This document shows positions 1 through 9,494 of a stretch of 47,388 nt of DNA, piece by piece. Each line of letters opens with the position of its first letter. Within the stretch, counting starts at the first letter, position 1. The notes below the pieces were generated by a model. It had not been told where the DNA came from. It saw only the letters and a program-made list of their open reading frames with translations, and did no database searches. The stretch is taken from NCBI GenBank assembly GCA_022827945.1, contig JAJEIT010000080.1:1-47388 (forward strand), in the 5' to 3' direction. The stretch comes from Dehalococcoidia bacterium. Its GTDB lineage: Bacteria; Chloroflexota; Dehalococcoidia; Tepidiformales; Tepidiformaceae. Both the position numbers and the translations under genes were made by a program.

Positions 1-1
1 G

Positions 2-142
2 GAGATGGTGATGCCGGGGGACAACATCACGATGAAGGTAGAGCTGATTCAGCCGGTGGCGGTTGAGGAGGGTCTGCGCTTTGCGATACGTGAGGGCGGG
101 CGCACGGTAGGCGCCGGCGTCGTCACCAAGGTGCTCGAGTAA
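2..142 (+). CDS. tuf: Elongation factor Tu, C-terminal fragment (cut by window edge)
   Basis: Only the last 46 codons and a TAA stop are present; the rest lies upstream of the window. The end of the product matches the C-terminal barrel of EF-Tu: MPGDNI, then [20 protein letters not shown] and [12 protein letters not shown]-Tu carries aminoacyl-tRNA to the ribosome as a GTP complex; the GTPase domain is not visible here. tuf directly upstream of rpsJ is the usual str-S10 junction in many bacteria, and only 17 bases separate them, so they are probably co-transcribed. Confidence 0.95.
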   Translation, partial: EMVMPGDNITMKVELIQPVAVEEGLRFAIREGGRTVGAGVVTKVLE

Positions 143-159
143 GGGCCGGAAGGACGACC

Positions 160-468
160 ATGGCGCGCCAGCAGATACGCATCAAGCTCAAGGCCTACGA
201 TCATCGGCTGATCGACGATTCCGCGCGCCAGATCGTCGAGGCCGCCGAGCGCACCGGCGCGGCTGTCGCCGGTCCGGTGCCGCTCCCGACCTCCATCGAG
301 AAGTTCACCGTGATCCGCAGCCCGCACATCTTCAAGGACTCGCGGGAGCAGTTCGAGATCCGCACCCACAAGCGGCTCATCGACATCCTCGATCCAACCT
401 CCAAGACCGTCGACACGCTCATGCGCCTTCAGCTGGCGAGCGGCGTCGACATCGAGATCAAGCTGTAA
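160..468 (+). CDS. rpsJ: 30S ribosomal protein S10
   Basis: The 102-residue product begins [19 protein letters not shown] and contains the S10 signature around residues 36-56 ([19 protein letters not shown]) and the ending SGVDIEIKL. Length is normal for the family. S10 sits in the head of the 30S subunit and, as NusE, also joins transcription antitermination complexes. The ATG is preceded by GGAAGGACG, a plausible ribosome binding site. It is the first gene of the S10 block and lies 3 bases upstream of rplC. Confidence 0.98.
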   Translation: MARQQIRIKLKAYDHRLIDDSARQIVEAAERTGAAVAGPVPLPTSIEKFTVIRSPHIFKDSREQFEIRTHKRLIDILDPTSKTVDTLMRLQLASGVDIEIKL

Positions 469-471
469 GCC

Positions 472-1116
472 ATGACTGTCGAAGGACTCCTCGGCCGCAA
501 GCTCGGAATGCTCCAGGTCTTCGACGACCAGGGGCGTCTGCGCGGAGCAACCGCCCTCGAGGTCGGCCCCTGCTGGGTGACGCAGGTCCGCACCGAAGAG
601 AAGGACGGTTACGCGGCCGTGCAGCTCGGCTACGGCGAGAAGAAGAAGCTCAACAAGCCCGCCTCCGGCCACCTCGCCGCCTCGGGCGCGCCCAACCTGC
701 GCCACCTGGCCGAGTTTCGCGCCACCGGCGAGGTCAGCCTCGGCGACCAGATCGGCGCCGACATCTTCGAGCAGGGCGAGCTCGTGGACGTGACCGCGAC
801 CTCCAAGGGCCGCGGCTTCCAGGGCGGCGTCAAGCGCCACCACTTCCGCGGCGGCCCCAAGACCCACGGCCAGAGCGACCGCCACCGCGCCCCCGGCTCC
901 ATCGGCGCCGGCACCACTCCCGGACGCGTGTTCAAGGGGACGCGCATGGCCGGTCACATGGGCGCCGCCCGCACCACGGTGCGCAACCTTGAGGTCATCG
1001 GCCGCAACGATGAGCGCGGCGTCATCTTCGTCGCGGGCACCGTTCCGGGCCCGCCCGGCGGACTCGTTCGTGTCCGCCACGCGCGCGCCGTCGCGGGATC
1101 GCGAGGCAAGGCATGA
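472..1116 (+). CDS. rplC: 50S ribosomal protein L3
   Basis: The 214-residue product starts [19 protein letters not shown], the standard L3 N-terminus, and has the conserved central loop [21 protein letters not shown] near residues 110-130 that reaches towards the peptidyl transferase centre. L3 is an early assembly protein of the 50S subunit. The start ATG lies 3 bases after the rpsJ stop and the 3' end overlaps rplD by four bases (ATGA), so translation is probably coupled. Confidence 0.98.
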   Translation: MTVEGLLGRKLGMLQVFDDQGRLRGATALEVGPCWVTQVRTEEKDGYAAVQLGYGEKKKLNKPASGHLAASGAPNLRHLAEFRATGEVSLGDQIGADIFEQGELVDVTATSKGRGFQGGVKRHHFRGGPKTHGQSDRHRAPGSIGAGTTPGRVFKGTRMAGHMGAARTTVRNLEVIGRNDERGVIFVAGTVPGPPGGLVRVRHARAVAGSRGKA

Positions 1117-1775
1117 ACCTGCCCGTAGTAGACCGCCGGGGCCGCAAGCGCCGCGAGATCGAGGTTGCCGACGAAGTGTTCGGCATCGAGCCGAACCGCG
1201 CCGTCCTGCACCAGGCGTACGTCGCCCAGCGCGCGAACGCCCACGCCGGCACGCACAGTACCAAGAGCCGCGGCGAGGTCCGCGGCTCGACCGCCAAGAT
1301 CCGCCGCCAGAAAGGCATGGGCGCCGCCCGCAAGGGTTCGAACCGCGCCTCCATCCGCATCGGCGGCGGTATCGCCTTCGGCCCCAAGCCGCACGGCCAC
1401 GGCAAGTCCTTGCCTCGCCAGATGCGCCGTCTCGCCATCCGCTCCGCCCTCAGCAGTCACGCTGCCAGCGGCGGACTCATCGTCGTGCCCGCCATCGCCG
1501 ACGGCGAGACGAAGACCGGCGAAGTGGCAGCCGCGCTCAACGCCCTCGGCGTCGAGCGCCGCGCCCTCATCGTCAGTGGCGAGCACGACGCGCGCCTGGT
1601 GCAGGCGACCCGCAACATCGGCCACGTCCGCGCCCTGCCCTCCTCCCAGCTCAACGTCGTCGACCTTGTCGATGCCCACCACGTGGTCATGACCGAGGAC
1701 GCCGTCCGCCGCGCCGAGGAGCTCTGGGGCGGCGCGAACGTCAAGCCCGCCCGCGGGCGCCGGGAGGCCAGCTGA
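1113..1775 (+). CDS. rplD: 50S ribosomal protein L4
   Basis: The 220-residue product is a normal-length L4. The extended loop that lines the exit tunnel is visible at about residues 46-95 ([20 protein letters not shown], then [14 protein letters not shown]). In some bacteria L4 also represses its own operon; no leader for this is visible because the operon start lies upstream. The gene overlaps rplC (ATGA) and rplW (TGATG). Confidence 0.97.
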   Translation: MNLPVVDRRGRKRREIEVADEVFGIEPNRAVLHQAYVAQRANAHAGTHSTKSRGEVRGSTAKIRRQKGMGAARKGSNRASIRIGGGIAFGPKPHGHGKSLPRQMRRLAIRSALSSHAASGGLIVVPAIADGETKTGEVAAALNALGVERRALIVSGEHDARLVQATRNIGHVRALPSSQLNVVDLVDAHHVVMTEDAVRRAEELWGGANVKPARGRREAS

Positions 1776-2071
1776 TGCCGCGCGAGCTGCACCCCTACGC
1801 CATCCTCCTGCGCCCCCTCATCACGGAGAAGAGCACGTCGCTCGCCGGCCAGGACAAGTACGTGTTCGAGGTCGACCTGCGCGCCAACAAGCCGCAGATC
1901 CGCGAGGCCGTCGAGCTTGCCTTCGACGTGACCGTGCGCGATGTCAACACCATGGTCGTGAAGGGCAAGAACCGCCGCTTCGGCCGCAACGTCACGAAGC
2001 AGCCCGACTGGAAGAAGGCGATCGTCACTCTCCAGCCCGGCGACACCATTGAGCTCTTCGAGGGGATCTAG
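1775..2071 (+). CDS. rplW: 50S ribosomal protein L23
   Basis: The 98-residue product reads [20 protein letters not shown] at the start and shows the L23 pattern [19 protein letters not shown] and GKNRRFGR. L23 sits at the tunnel exit and is the docking point for trigger factor and SRP. The ATG overlaps the rplD stop by one base (TGATG). A longer reading frame runs through from upstream, but its first part is only an out-of-frame shadow of rplD; the family start is this ATG. Confidence 0.97.
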   Translation: MPRELHPYAILLRPLITEKSTSLAGQDKYVFEVDLRANKPQIREAVELAFDVTVRDVNTMVVKGKNRRFGRNVTKQPDWKKAIVTLQPGDTIELFEGI

Positions 2072-2073
2072 TC

Positions 2074-2904
2074 GTGCCTATCAAGCAGTTCAACCCGACT
2101 TCCCCCGGACGCCGCAACGCCAGCGGCCATACCTTCGAGGAGATCACGAAGAAGCGCCCCGAGAAGTCGCTCGTCGAGTCGCTCAAGAAGCGCAACGCCG
2201 GTCGCAACAACCAGGGACGCATCAGCGTTCGCCATCGCGGCGGCGGCAACAAGCGCCTCTATCGCCGCATCGACTGGAAGCGTGAGAAGCACGGCATTCC
2301 CGCGAAGGTCGCCGCCATCGAGTACGACCCCAACCGCACGGCGCGCATCGCCCTTCTGCACTACGCCGACGGGGAGAAGCGCTACATCCTCGCCCCCAAC
2401 GGCCTGGAGGTAGGCGTCAGCCTGATGAGCGGCCCCGATGCCGAGCTGCGCACGGGCAATGCCCTTCCTCTGGCGAACATGCCCACCGGCACCCAGGTCC
2501 ACAACATCGAGCTGACCCCGGGCCGTGGCGGGCAGATGGTCCGTACCGCCGGGGCTTCCGCCCAGCTCATGGCGAAGGAAGGCGAGTACGCCCTCCTCCG
2601 TCTGCCCAGCTCGGAGATGCGCCGCGTGCGTATCGAGTGCATGGCCACGATCGGCCAGGTCGGCAACGTCGAGCACTCCCTGATCAAGCTCGGCAAGGCG
2701 GGGCGCTCCCGCCACCGCCGCCGCCGCCCGCAGGTCCGCGGCTCCGTCATGAACCCCGTCGATCACCCGCACGGTGGAGGCGAGGGACGCGCTCCCGTGG
2801 GCATGCCCGGTCCCAAGACCCCGTGGGGCAAGCCCACCCTTGGTCACCGCACCCGGCGCAACAAGCGCACGGGCAAGTTCATCGTCCGCAGGCGGGGGAG
2901 GTAG
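2074..2904 (+). CDS. rplB: 50S ribosomal protein L2
   Basis: The 276-residue product has the L2 hallmark loop [15 protein letters not shown] near residues 227-241, including the conserved histidine close to the peptidyl transferase centre, and ends with the basic [11 protein letters not shown]2 binds 23S rRNA and is needed for subunit association. The start is a GTG two bases after the rplW stop; it gives the expected N-terminus [15 protein letters not shown]. Length is typical. Confidence 0.98.
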   Translation: MPIKQFNPTSPGRRNASGHTFEEITKKRPEKSLVESLKKRNAGRNNQGRISVRHRGGGNKRLYRRIDWKREKHGIPAKVAAIEYDPNRTARIALLHYADGEKRYILAPNGLEVGVSLMSGPDAELRTGNALPLANMPTGTQVHNIELTPGRGGQMVRTAGASAQLMAKEGEYALLRLPSSEMRRVRIECMATIGQVGNVEHSLIKLGKAGRSRHRRRRPQVRGSVMNPVDHPHGGGEGRAPVGMPGPKTPWGKPTLGHRTRRNKRTGKFIVRRRGR

Positions 2905-2907
2905 TCC

Positions 2908-3192
2908 GTGTCACGCTCCACCAAGAAGGGCCCGTTCGTTCACCCCTCGCTCTACAAGCAGGTCGTGCAGGCTCGGAACTCCCGCAGCCGCGAGGTCATC
3001 CGCACCTGGTCACGCGCCTCCACCATCCTGCCCGACATGATCGGGCTCACCATCGCCGTCCATAACGGGCGCCGCCACGTCCCCGTGTTCGTCACGGAGA
3101 ACATGGTCGGCCACAAGCTGGGCGAATTCGCTCCCACCCGCACCTTCCGCGGTCACGTGGGCAGGAGCGATCGCAGCACGAGGATCGGCTAG
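2908..3192 (+). CDS. rpsS: 30S ribosomal protein S19
   Basis: The 94-residue product begins with [14 protein letters not shown] and includes [15 protein letters not shown] and [16 protein letters not shown] segments typical of S19. S19 forms a complex with S13 in the 30S head near the A-site tRNA. It uses a GTG start three bases after rplB and ends two bases before rplV. Nothing unusual is seen. Confidence 0.98.
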   Translation: MSRSTKKGPFVHPSLYKQVVQARNSRSREVIRTWSRASTILPDMIGLTIAVHNGRRHVPVFVTENMVGHKLGEFAPTRTFRGHVGRSDRSTRIG

Positions 3193-3194
3193 CC

Positions 3195-3533
3195 ATGGAA
3201 GTGCACGCGAGCGCGCGCAACATCAACGGCTCCGCCCGCAAGGTGCGGCTCATCCTCGAGCGCCTGCCCGGGCTCTCCGTCGATCAGGCGCTCGCCCTGC
3301 TGCGCTACGTGCCCTCGCCTCACGCCCGCGACGTCTCCAAGGTCGTGCTCAGCGCTGCTTCCAACGCCGAGAACAACCTCAACCTCGATGTCGACAACCT
3401 CTACATCAAGCGCGCCTTCGCCGACGAGGGCGTCACCGTCAAGCGCTACAAGGCGCGCTCGCGCGGACGCGCGGCCCCGCGCCTCCGGCGTCACAACCAC
3501 ATCACCGTCGTACTCGACGAGCGCGAGGGATAG
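3195..3533 (+). CDS. rplV: 50S ribosomal protein L22
   Basis: The 112-residue product begins [20 protein letters not shown] and ends in the conserved [20 protein letters not shown] region of the L22 beta hairpin that lines the nascent peptide tunnel and affects macrolide sensitivity. Length is normal. The ATG lies just after the rpsS stop and the gene ends with TAG five bases before the rpsC GTG. Confidence 0.98.
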   Translation: MEVHASARNINGSARKVRLILERLPGLSVDQALALLRYVPSPHARDVSKVVLSAASNAENNLNLDVDNLYIKRAFADEGVTVKRYKARSRGRAAPRLRRHNHITVVLDEREG

Positions 3534-3537
3534 GAAC

Positions 3538-4350
3538 GTGGGTCAGAAGGTACATCCGCACGGCTTCCGCCTCGGCGTCATCTACGACTGGGAATCCAAG
3601 TGGTTCGCCGAGAAGGACTACAAGGACCGGCTCGCCGACGACATCGAGCTGCGCGCGCACATCCTCGATCTGCTGCCGGACGCCGGCATCAGCCGCATCG
3701 AGATCGACCGCAACGCGAACCTCGTCACCGTTACGGTGCACACGGCCAAGCCGGGCATCGTCATCGGGCGGGGCGGCGCGCGCGTCGAGGAGCTGCGCGG
3801 TTCGCTCGAGGAGCTCACCGGTGGACGCGTCCGCGTCAACATCCAGGAGATCCGCACCCCGGAGCTCGATGCCTTCCTCGTCGCCCGCTCCGTTGCCGAC
3901 CAGCTCGAGCGCCGCGTGGCCTTCCGCCGCGCCGTCAAGCAGGCGGTGCAGCGCACCATGCAGCGCGGCGCCCAGGGCGTGCGCATCTCCGTCGCCGGAC
4001 GCCTCGGCGGCACCGAGATGTCCCGCCGCGAGACCGAGACTGCCGGCCGGGTTCCCCGCCACACCCTCCGCGCCGACATCGACTACGGCCTCGCTGAGGC
4101 GCACACCACCTTCGGCCGCATTGGCGTGAAGACCTGGATCTACAAGGGCGACATCCTCCCCGACGAGGTCGAGGAAGAGGTCGAGGAGCCCATGGACTTC
4201 GAGGAGGAGGCGCCCGTCGCCGAGCCTGAGCCGGAAGAGGCCGCCGCCCCCGAGCCTCCGCCCGTCGAGGTTGTGCGCGGACCGCAGCACACCGCGATCT
4301 CCGTTGAGCAGCAGGAAGCCGTGGCCCGCCAGAGCCAGGAGGACGCCTGA
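3538..4350 (+). CDS. rpsC: 30S ribosomal protein S3 with acidic C-terminal extension
   Basis: The product starts (GTG) with [20 protein letters not shown] and carries the KH domain motif [17 protein letters not shown] near residues 74-90. The ordinary S3 fold ends at about residue 208 (TWIYKGDI). A further 62 residues follow that are rich in Glu, Pro and Ala ([16 protein letters not shown]). This tail is an extension beyond most S3 proteins, which are about 210-240 residues. A longer reading frame enters from rplV in another register; the GTG five bases after the rplV stop is the family start. S3 forms part of the mRNA entry channel. Confidence 0.96.
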   Translation: MGQKVHPHGFRLGVIYDWESKWFAEKDYKDRLADDIELRAHILDLLPDAGISRIEIDRNANLVTVTVHTAKPGIVIGRGGARVEELRGSLEELTGGRVRVNIQEIRTPELDAFLVARSVADQLERRVAFRRAVKQAVQRTMQRGAQGVRISVAGRLGGTEMSRRETETAGRVPRHTLRADIDYGLAEAHTTFGRIGVKTWIYKGDILPDEVEEEVEEPMDFEEEAPVAEPEPEEAAAPEPPPVEVVRGPQHTAISVEQQEAVARQSQEDA

Positions 4351-4769
4351 TGCTGCAGCCCCGGCGCGTCAAGCACCGCAAGCACCACCGCGGCCGCATG
4401 AAGGGCAAGGCCACGAGCGGCAACGTCGTGTCCTTTGGCGAGTACGGCCTCCAGGCGCAGGCGCCGGCCTGGATCGATTCCCGCCAGATCGAGGCTGCCC
4501 GCCGCGCGATGACGCACGAGATGCGCCGCGGCGGCAAGGTCTGGATCCGCATCTTTCCGGACAAGCCCGTCACCGCGAAGCCGGCCGAGACGCGCATGGG
4601 CTCCGGCAAGGGCAATCCCGAGAAATGGGTCGCCGTCGTCAAGCCCAACCGCGTCCTCTTCGAGATCGCCGGCGTTCCCGAGGAAGTCGCCCGCGAAGCC
4701 TTGCGCCTCGCCGCCCACAAGCTCCCCATCCCCACGAAGGTCGTCCAGCGCGACGAGTTGGTGATCTAG
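4350..4769 (+). CDS. rplP: 50S ribosomal protein L16
   Basis: The 139-residue product has the L16 signatures [19 protein letters not shown] and the conserved [16 protein letters not shown] near residues 80-95. L16 occupies the A-site side of the 50S subunit and helps position aminoacyl-tRNA. The ATG overlaps the rpsC stop by one base (TGATG). Length is typical. Confidence 0.98.
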   Translation: MLQPRRVKHRKHHRGRMKGKATSGNVVSFGEYGLQAQAPAWIDSRQIEAARRAMTHEMRRGGKVWIRIFPDKPVTAKPAETRMGSGKGNPEKWVAVVKPNRVLFEIAGVPEEVAREALRLAAHKLPIPTKVVQRDELVI

Positions 4770-4771
4770 TC

Positions 4772-4993
4772 ATGCCGAACCAGAAAGCCACGGCCGTGCG
4801 CGAGTGGGACGACGCCCGCCTCGACAACGAGATCAACGAGGCGTACCGCGCCCTGTTCACCCTCCGCTTCCAGCAGGCCACCCGCCAGCTGCAGAACTAC
4901 CGTGCCCTGCGCGACGCCAAGCGGACGATCGCCAGGCTCCGAACGATCAAGCGCGAACGCCAGCTCGCGCAGCTCGATGAGGCTTCCGAATGA
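4772..4993 (+). CDS. rpmC: 50S ribosomal protein L29
   Basis: The 73-residue product follows the L29 pattern: two helices, with the conserved [15 protein letters not shown] followed by [16 protein letters not shown]29 lies next to L23 at the tunnel exit. A longer frame covers this gene from within rplP, but the ATG two bases after the rplP stop gives the family length. The gene overlaps rpsQ by four bases (ATGA). Confidence 0.95.
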   Translation: MPNQKATAVREWDDARLDNEINEAYRALFTLRFQQATRQLQNYRALRDAKRTIARLRTIKRERQLAQLDEASE

Positions 4994-5367
4994 GCGCTCG
5001 CATCCTCCAGGGCGTCGTCGTCAGCGACAAGATGGATAAGACCGTCGTCGTCAACGTCGCGCGCCGCAAGCAGCACGCCCTCTACCGCAAGGTGATCAAC
5101 CGCAGCAAGCGCTTCAAGGCGCACGACGCCGAGAACGAGTGCAACGTCGGTGACATCGTGCGCATCCTCGAGACGCGCCCTATGTCCAAGGGCAAGCGCT
5201 GGCGCGTCATCGAGATCCTCGAGCGCGGCGATGTTGCCGAGGTTTCCCCCGAGGACATTGGCCGCAGCATCGAGGAAGAGGTGCAGGCCTCGCCCACGGC
5301 CGCCGCCGCCGCTGAAGCGGAAGCGGAGGCCGGGGAGACGGCGAACGGGGAGGAGGACGACTCGTGA
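4990..5367 (+). CDS. rpsQ: 30S ribosomal protein S17 with acidic C-terminal extension
   Basis: The N-terminal 85 or so residues are a standard S17: [18 protein letters not shown], then the conserved [21 protein letters not shown]17 usually ends at 80-90 residues. Here about 33 more residues follow (from residue 93), starting [10 protein letters not shown] and continuing with Ala-Glu repeats to the end. S17 is a primary binder of the 5' domain of 16S rRNA. It overlaps both neighbours (rpmC by ATGA, rplN by GTGA). Confidence 0.96.
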   Translation: MSARILQGVVVSDKMDKTVVVNVARRKQHALYRKVINRSKRFKAHDAENECNVGDIVRILETRPMSKGKRWRVIEILERGDVAEVSPEDIGRSIEEEVQASPTAAAAAEAEAEAGETANGEEDDS

Positions 5368-5735
5368 TCCAGCAGGAGTCCCGCCTCAAGGTCGCCGACA
5401 ACTCGGGTGCGCGCTCCATCCTCTGCATCCGCGTGCTCGGCGGCAGCCGCCGCCGCTACGCCCGCCCCGGCGACATCATCGTCGCCTCGGTCAAGACCGC
5501 CCAGCCGAACTCCCCCGTCAAGAAGGGCGAGGTCGTGCGCGCCGTCATCGTGCGCACCGCCAAGGAGTACGGCCGCGCCGATGGTTCCTACATTCGTTTC
5601 GATGAGAACGCCGCCGTGCTCCTCGCCCCGGACAATGAGAACCCCCGGGGAACGCGCATCTTCGGCCCCGTGGCCCGCGAGCTCCGCGATCACAACTTCA
5701 TGAAGATCGTCTCGCTCGCGCCGGAGGTGCTGTGA
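5364..5735 (+). CDS. rplN: 50S ribosomal protein L14
   Basis: The 123-residue product begins [19 protein letters not shown] and ends in the conserved [21 protein letters not shown], both diagnostic for L14. L14 forms intersubunit bridges and contacts L19. It starts with GTG overlapping the rpsQ stop by four bases. Length is exactly typical. Confidence 0.98.
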   Translation: MIQQESRLKVADNSGARSILCIRVLGGSRRRYARPGDIIVASVKTAQPNSPVKKGEVVRAVIVRTAKEYGRADGSYIRFDENAAVLLAPDNENPRGTRIFGPVARELRDHNFMKIVSLAPEVL

Positions 5736-6052
5736 TGCCGGCGAAGATTCGTCGCGGCGATCGGGTCGTGGTCATCAGTGGCCGCAGCAAGGGCGCGCGC
5801 GGCGTCGTGCGCGCCGTCGACCGCAAGAAGCAGCGCGTCACCATCGAGGGCGTCAACATGATCAAGCGCCACCAGCGGGCGCGCTCCATGCAGCAGCAGT
5901 CCTCGATCATCGAGCGCGAGGGGCCCGTGCACATCAGCAACGTGATGCTGCTCGACCCCACCACCGACGAGCCCACCCGCGTCACCTTCCGCCGCCGCGA
6001 CGACGGCACGACGGTGCGGGTCAGCAAGCGCACCGGGGAGGATGTCGAATGA
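5735..6052 (+). CDS. rplX: 50S ribosomal protein L24
   Basis: The 105-residue product has the KOW motif [20 protein letters not shown] near its N-terminus and the downstream [11 protein letters not shown] typical of L24, an assembly-initiator protein of the 50S subunit. Two starts are possible: an ATG overlapping the rplN stop (TGATG), chosen here, or a GTG one codon earlier. The 3' end overlaps rplE (ATGA). Confidence 0.97.
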   Translation: MPAKIRRGDRVVVISGRSKGARGVVRAVDRKKQRVTIEGVNMIKRHQRARSMQQQSSIIEREGPVHISNVMLLDPTTDEPTRVTFRRRDDGTTVRVSKRTGEDVE

Positions 6053-6606
6053 CCCAGGCAACGCTTCCCCGCCTTCGCGTCCGCTACGAGGACGAGGTCG
6101 TGCGCCAGCTGCGCGAGCACTACAGCTTCGACAACCCGATGGAGGTGCCGCGGCTCTCCAAGGTCGTGCTCAACATCGGCATGGGCGAGGCCCTCACCGA
6201 TGCCAACAGCCTCGACCGCGCCGCCGAGGATCTCCAGACCATCAGCGGCCAGAAGCCCGTCATCCAGCGGGCCAAGCGCTCCATCGCGAACTTCCGCCTG
6301 CGCGAAGGCAATCCCGTCGGCGTCTCCGTGACGCTCCGGGGAACGCGCATGTACGAGTTCCTCGACCGCCTCATCAGCGCCGCCCTGCCCGCCATCCGGG
6401 ACTTCCAGGGCCTCAGCCCCAACGCCTTCGACGGCCGCGGGAACTACAGCATCGGGCTGCGCGAGCAGCTCGTCTTCCCCGAGATCGACTACGACCGCGT
6501 CGACAAGGTGCGCGGTCTCCAGGTCACCATCGTGACCACCGCCCGCACGGATGACGAGGGCCGGCGCCTGCTCGAGCTCCTCGGCATGCCCTTCGCCCGG
6601 AACTAG
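6049..6606 (+). CDS. rplE: 50S ribosomal protein L5
   Basis: The 185-residue product shows L5 signatures: [39 protein letters not shown] and the [20 protein letters not shown] segment. L5 binds 5S rRNA and contacts P-site tRNA. It overlaps rplX by four bases and is followed by 11 bases holding GAGGGGGA, a good ribosome binding site for rpsN. Confidence 0.98.
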   Translation: MTQATLPRLRVRYEDEVVRQLREHYSFDNPMEVPRLSKVVLNIGMGEALTDANSLDRAAEDLQTISGQKPVIQRAKRSIANFRLREGNPVGVSVTLRGTRMYEFLDRLISAALPAIRDFQGLSPNAFDGRGNYSIGLREQLVFPEIDYDRVDKVRGLQVTIVTTARTDDEGRRLLELLGMPFARN

Positions 6607-6617
6607 AGGGGGACACC

Positions 6618-6923
6618 ATGGCGAAGAAGAGTCAGATTGCGCGCGACGAGAAGCGCCGCGCCCTGTACCAGAAGTATCGCCATCGCCGCGAGGAGCTGAA
6701 GGCTGCCCGCCGCGCCGCCCAGGGCAACCCCACGGAGCTCGCCCGCATCCAGTTCGAGCTTGCCAAGCTCCCCAACAACAGCAGCCCCACGCGCCTGAAG
6801 AACCGCTGCATCGTCACCGGTCGCTCGCGCGCCTACATCCGCAGGTTCGGCCTCTCGCGCATCACCTTCCGCGAGATGGCCCACAAGGGTTACCTGCCCG
6901 GCGTCACCAAGTCGAGCTGGTAG
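6618..6923 (+). CDS. rpsN: 30S ribosomal protein S14, long zinc-free form
   Basis: The 101-residue product begins [20 protein letters not shown] and ends [20 protein letters not shown]. It has only one cysteine (in RCIVTGRSR) and so lacks the four-cysteine zinc ribbon of the short, about 61-residue S14 form. This is the long 'C-minus' type. In contrast, L36 and S4 in this window keep zinc-binding cysteines. S14 helps assemble the 30S head. It is preceded by an 11-base spacer with a strong GAGGGGGA site. Confidence 0.97.
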   Translation: MAKKSQIARDEKRRALYQKYRHRREELKAARRAAQGNPTELARIQFELAKLPNNSSPTRLKNRCIVTGRSRAYIRRFGLSRITFREMAHKGYLPGVTKSSW

Positions 6924-6954
6924 ACGGCCCGAACGCCACGGAGGCAACGAACCG

Positions 6955-7359
6955 ATGACCATGAGTGACCCGATCGCGGACATGCTCACCCGCATCCGCA
7001 ACGCCGTCAGCTCGCGCCACGACGCCGTCTCTATCCCTTCCTCCAAGGTCAAGGTCGCCATCGCCGAGGTGCTCAAGAGCGAGGGTTTCATCCGTGACTA
7101 CGACGTGCAGAAGGGACCGGACGAGCCCCAGGCCACCATGAAGGTCGAGCTCAGCTACGGCGGACGCCGGCAGCCCGTCATCAACGGGCTCCAGCGCGTC
7201 AGCAAGCCCGGACTGCGCGTCTACGTGCAGCGCCGCGAGATCCCGCGCGTCTACGGCGGCCTCGGCGTTGCCATCATCTCCACGCCCAAGGGCGTCATGA
7301 CGGGGCAGGAGGCCCGCCGCCAGCAAGTTGGCGGCGAGCTGCTCTGCTACGTCTGGTAG
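6955..7359 (+). CDS. rpsH: 30S ribosomal protein S8
   Basis: The 134-residue product contains [20 protein letters not shown] at the N-terminus and ends with the S8 signature [27 protein letters not shown] is also diagnostic. S8 binds the central domain of 16S rRNA and in enteric bacteria represses the spc operon; no such operator was resolved here. Two ATG codons lie two codons apart at the start (MTMSDP); the second is closer to the family N-terminus. A 31-base spacer with GGAGG precedes it. Confidence 0.97.
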   Translation: MTMSDPIADMLTRIRNAVSSRHDAVSIPSSKVKVAIAEVLKSEGFIRDYDVQKGPDEPQATMKVELSYGGRRQPVINGLQRVSKPGLRVYVQRREIPRVYGGLGVAIISTPKGVMTGQEARRQQVGGELLCYVW

Positions 7360-7367
7360 GAGCCGCC

Positions 7368-7913
7368 ATGTCTCGCGTCGGCAAGCAACCCGTTCCTCTC
7401 GCTTCCGGGGTCCAGATCACCGTGGGCGATGGCAACGCCATCACCGTGAAGGGCCCGAAGGGCGAGCTGCAGCGCACCTTCCCCGACGAGATGCGATTCG
7501 CCGTCGAGGACAACCAGGTCGTGGTCACGCGCCCCAGCGACGCCAGCGCCCACCGCGCCCTGCACGGCCTCTCCCGCTCGCTCCTGAACAACATGGTCGT
7601 GGGCGTCACCGACGGCTTCACCAAGACCCTCGAGGTCCAGGGCGTCGGCTACCGCGCCCAGCTTGAGGGCTCGAGCCTGCGGCTCGCCGTCGGCTTCTCC
7701 CATCCCGTCATCGTCGAGCCTCCCGAGGGCATCGCCTTCGCCGTCGAGGGACCGCGCATCAACGTCAGCGGCATCGACAAGGAGCAGGTCGGCCAGGTGG
7801 CCGCCGACATCCGCAAGATTCGTCCGCCCGAGCCCTACAAGGGCAAGGGCATCCGCTACCTCGGCGAGCGCGTTCGCCGCAAGGCCGGCAAGGCCGGAAA
7901 GGTGGGCGTCTGA
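7368..7913 (+). CDS. rplF: 50S ribosomal protein L6
   Basis: The 181-residue product starts [16 protein letters not shown] and ends with the C-terminal L6 signature [23 protein letters not shown]6 has two copies of the same fold and sits near the sarcin-ricin loop. A GGAGCCGCC stretch precedes the ATG. The stop overlaps rplR by one base (TGATG). Confidence 0.98.
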   Translation: MSRVGKQPVPLASGVQITVGDGNAITVKGPKGELQRTFPDEMRFAVEDNQVVVTRPSDASAHRALHGLSRSLLNNMVVGVTDGFTKTLEVQGVGYRAQLEGSSLRLAVGFSHPVIVEPPEGIAFAVEGPRINVSGIDKEQVGQVAADIRKIRPPEPYKGKGIRYLGERVRRKAGKAGKVGV

Positions 7914-8278
7914 TGGCCCAGGCCAACCGTTACCACGCCCGCCACCGCCGCCACCGGCGCGTGCGCAAGAGCGTCGCGGGGACCGCCGGGCGTCCGCGCC
8001 TCAACGTGTTCCGCAGCGCCTCGCACATCTACGCCCAGGTCATCGACGATGATCAGGGCCACACCATCGCCGCCGCCAGCGACCTCGACGCCGACATCGC
8101 CGGCGAGATCGCCGGCAGGCCGAAGGTCGAGCGCGCCGCCGCCGTCGGCGCCGCCATCGCCAACCGTGCGAAGGAGCACGGCGTCGCCGAGGTCATCTTC
8201 GACCGGGGCGGCTACAAATACCACGGCCGCGTGAAGGCTCTCGCCGAGGCCGCGCGCGAAGCCGGATTGGGATTCTGA
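7913..8278 (+). CDS. rplR: 50S ribosomal protein L18
   Basis: The 121-residue product is a standard L18: [20 protein letters not shown], the [14 protein letters not shown] strand and the closing [21 protein letters not shown]18 binds 5S rRNA together with L5. It overlaps rplF and rpsE by single bases (TGATG junctions). Confidence 0.98.
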   Translation: MAQANRYHARHRRHRRVRKSVAGTAGRPRLNVFRSASHIYAQVIDDDQGHTIAAASDLDADIAGEIAGRPKVERAAAVGAAIANRAKEHGVAEVIFDRGGYKYHGRVKALAEAAREAGLGF

Positions 8279-8790
8279 TGGGCAACTTCGAGAACTCGGG
8301 CGACGAGCTCAACGAGAAGGTCATCTATATCAACCGCGTGGCCAAGGTGGTCAAGGGCGGACGCCGCTTCAGCTTCACGGCCCTGATGGTCGTGGGCGAT
8401 GGCCACGGCAACGTCGGCATCGGCCTGGGCCGCGCCAACGAGGTGCCCGAGGCGATCCGCAAGGGCGCCGCCATCGCCCGCAAGGAGATGTTCTCCGTGC
8501 CCCTCAAGGGCGGAACCCTCCCGCACGACTACGTCGCCGAGTTCGGCGCCGCCCGCATCCTGATGAAGCCCGCCAGCCCCGGTACCGGCGTGATCGCCGG
8601 CGGAGCCGTGCGCGCCATCATGGAGGCCGCCGGCGTTGCCGACGTGCTGACCAAGTCGCTTGGCAGCCGTAATCCGATCAACGTCGCCCGCGCGACGGTG
8701 AAGGGCCTCGCCACGCTGCGCGACCCCGACGCCGCCCGCGAGCGCCGCCTCCAGATCATCGCCGAAGCGACGGCGGCGGAGGCGACATAA
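8278..8790 (+). CDS. rpsE: 30S ribosomal protein S5
   Basis: The 170-residue product has the S5 double-stranded RNA-binding segment [20 protein letters not shown] and the conserved [20 protein letters not shown], then [20 protein letters not shown]5 lies at the mRNA entry and affects decoding fidelity. The ATG overlaps the rplR stop (TGATG). The gene abuts rpmD with no spacer. Confidence 0.98.
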   Translation: MGNFENSGDELNEKVIYINRVAKVVKGGRRFSFTALMVVGDGHGNVGIGLGRANEVPEAIRKGAAIARKEMFSVPLKGGTLPHDYVAEFGAARILMKPASPGTGVIAGGAVRAIMEAAGVADVLTKSLGSRNPINVARATVKGLATLRDPDAARERRLQIIAEATAAEAT

Positions 8791-8988
8791 ATGGCGAAAG
8801 TCGCGATCACCTGGCGCAAGAGCGCCATCGGCTACAACCAGCGCCAGAAGGACACGATCCGCAAGCTCGGTCTGCGCCGCCTCAATCAGACCGTCGAACA
8901 CGACGACAGCCCCGCCCTCCGTGGCATGATCGCCAGGGTCGGTCACCTCGTCGATGTGGACGACGGAGAAGCAGGGGAAGCCTCGTGA
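8791..8988 (+). CDS. rpmD: 50S ribosomal protein L30
   Basis: This 65-residue product follows the L30 pattern [20 protein letters not shown] then [20 protein letters not shown] and [12 protein letters not shown]. The ATG directly follows the rpsE stop (TAA-ATG). A short C-terminal DDGEAGEAS adds a few acidic residues. It overlaps rplO by four bases (GTGA). Confidence 0.97.
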   Translation: MAKVAITWRKSAIGYNQRQKDTIRKLGLRRLNQTVEHDDSPALRGMIARVGHLVDVDDGEAGEAS

Positions 8989-9482
8989 GCATCCACGCCA
9001 ACGAACTCGCCCCGCCCCGCGGCGCGACCCGCAACCGCAAGCGCCTGGCCCGCGGCAACAGCGCCGGCGGCGGCACCTACGCCGGCAAGGGCCTCAAGGG
9101 GCAGAAGTCCCGCAGCGGCAGCAAGATCCGCCTCGGTTTCGAGGGCGGCCAGATGCCGCTCATCCGCCGCATGAGCACCCTCCGCGGCTTCAACAACCGC
9201 TGGCGCGTTCCCTACCAGCCCGTCAATACCGGCACGCTCCAGGAGCGTTTCGAGGACGGCGCCGAGGTCACGCCCGAGGCGCTCCTCGCGGTTGGCGTGC
9301 TGCGCCACCTGCGCGAACCCGTGAAGATTCTCGCCCGCGGCGAGCTTTCGCGGCCCCTCAGCGTGCATGCCCACAAGGTCAGCGCCGCCGCCCGCGCCCG
9401 CATCGAGGGCGCCGGCGGCACCGTCACCCTGATCGGCGAGCCTGCCGACGAAGCCGCCACCGAGACCGCAGCCGAGGAGTAG
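8985..9482 (+). CDS. rplO: 50S ribosomal protein L15
   Basis: The 165-residue product has the glycine-rich, basic L15 N-terminus (RGATRNRKRLARGNSAGG, then GKGLKGQKSRSG) and the FEGGQMPLIRRMSTLRGFNN motif. L15 is a late assembly protein. The start is GTG overlapping the rpmD stop. The C-terminus ends in a short acidic ETAAEE. It is the last ribosomal gene before secY, 12 bases downstream. Confidence 0.97.
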   Translation: MSIHANELAPPRGATRNRKRLARGNSAGGGTYAGKGLKGQKSRSGSKIRLGFEGGQMPLIRRMSTLRGFNNRWRVPYQPVNTGTLQERFEDGAEVTPEALLAVGVLRHLREPVKILARGELSRPLSVHAHKVSAAARARIEGAGGTVTLIGEPADEAATETAAEE

Positions 9483-9494
9483 GAGCGCCGAACC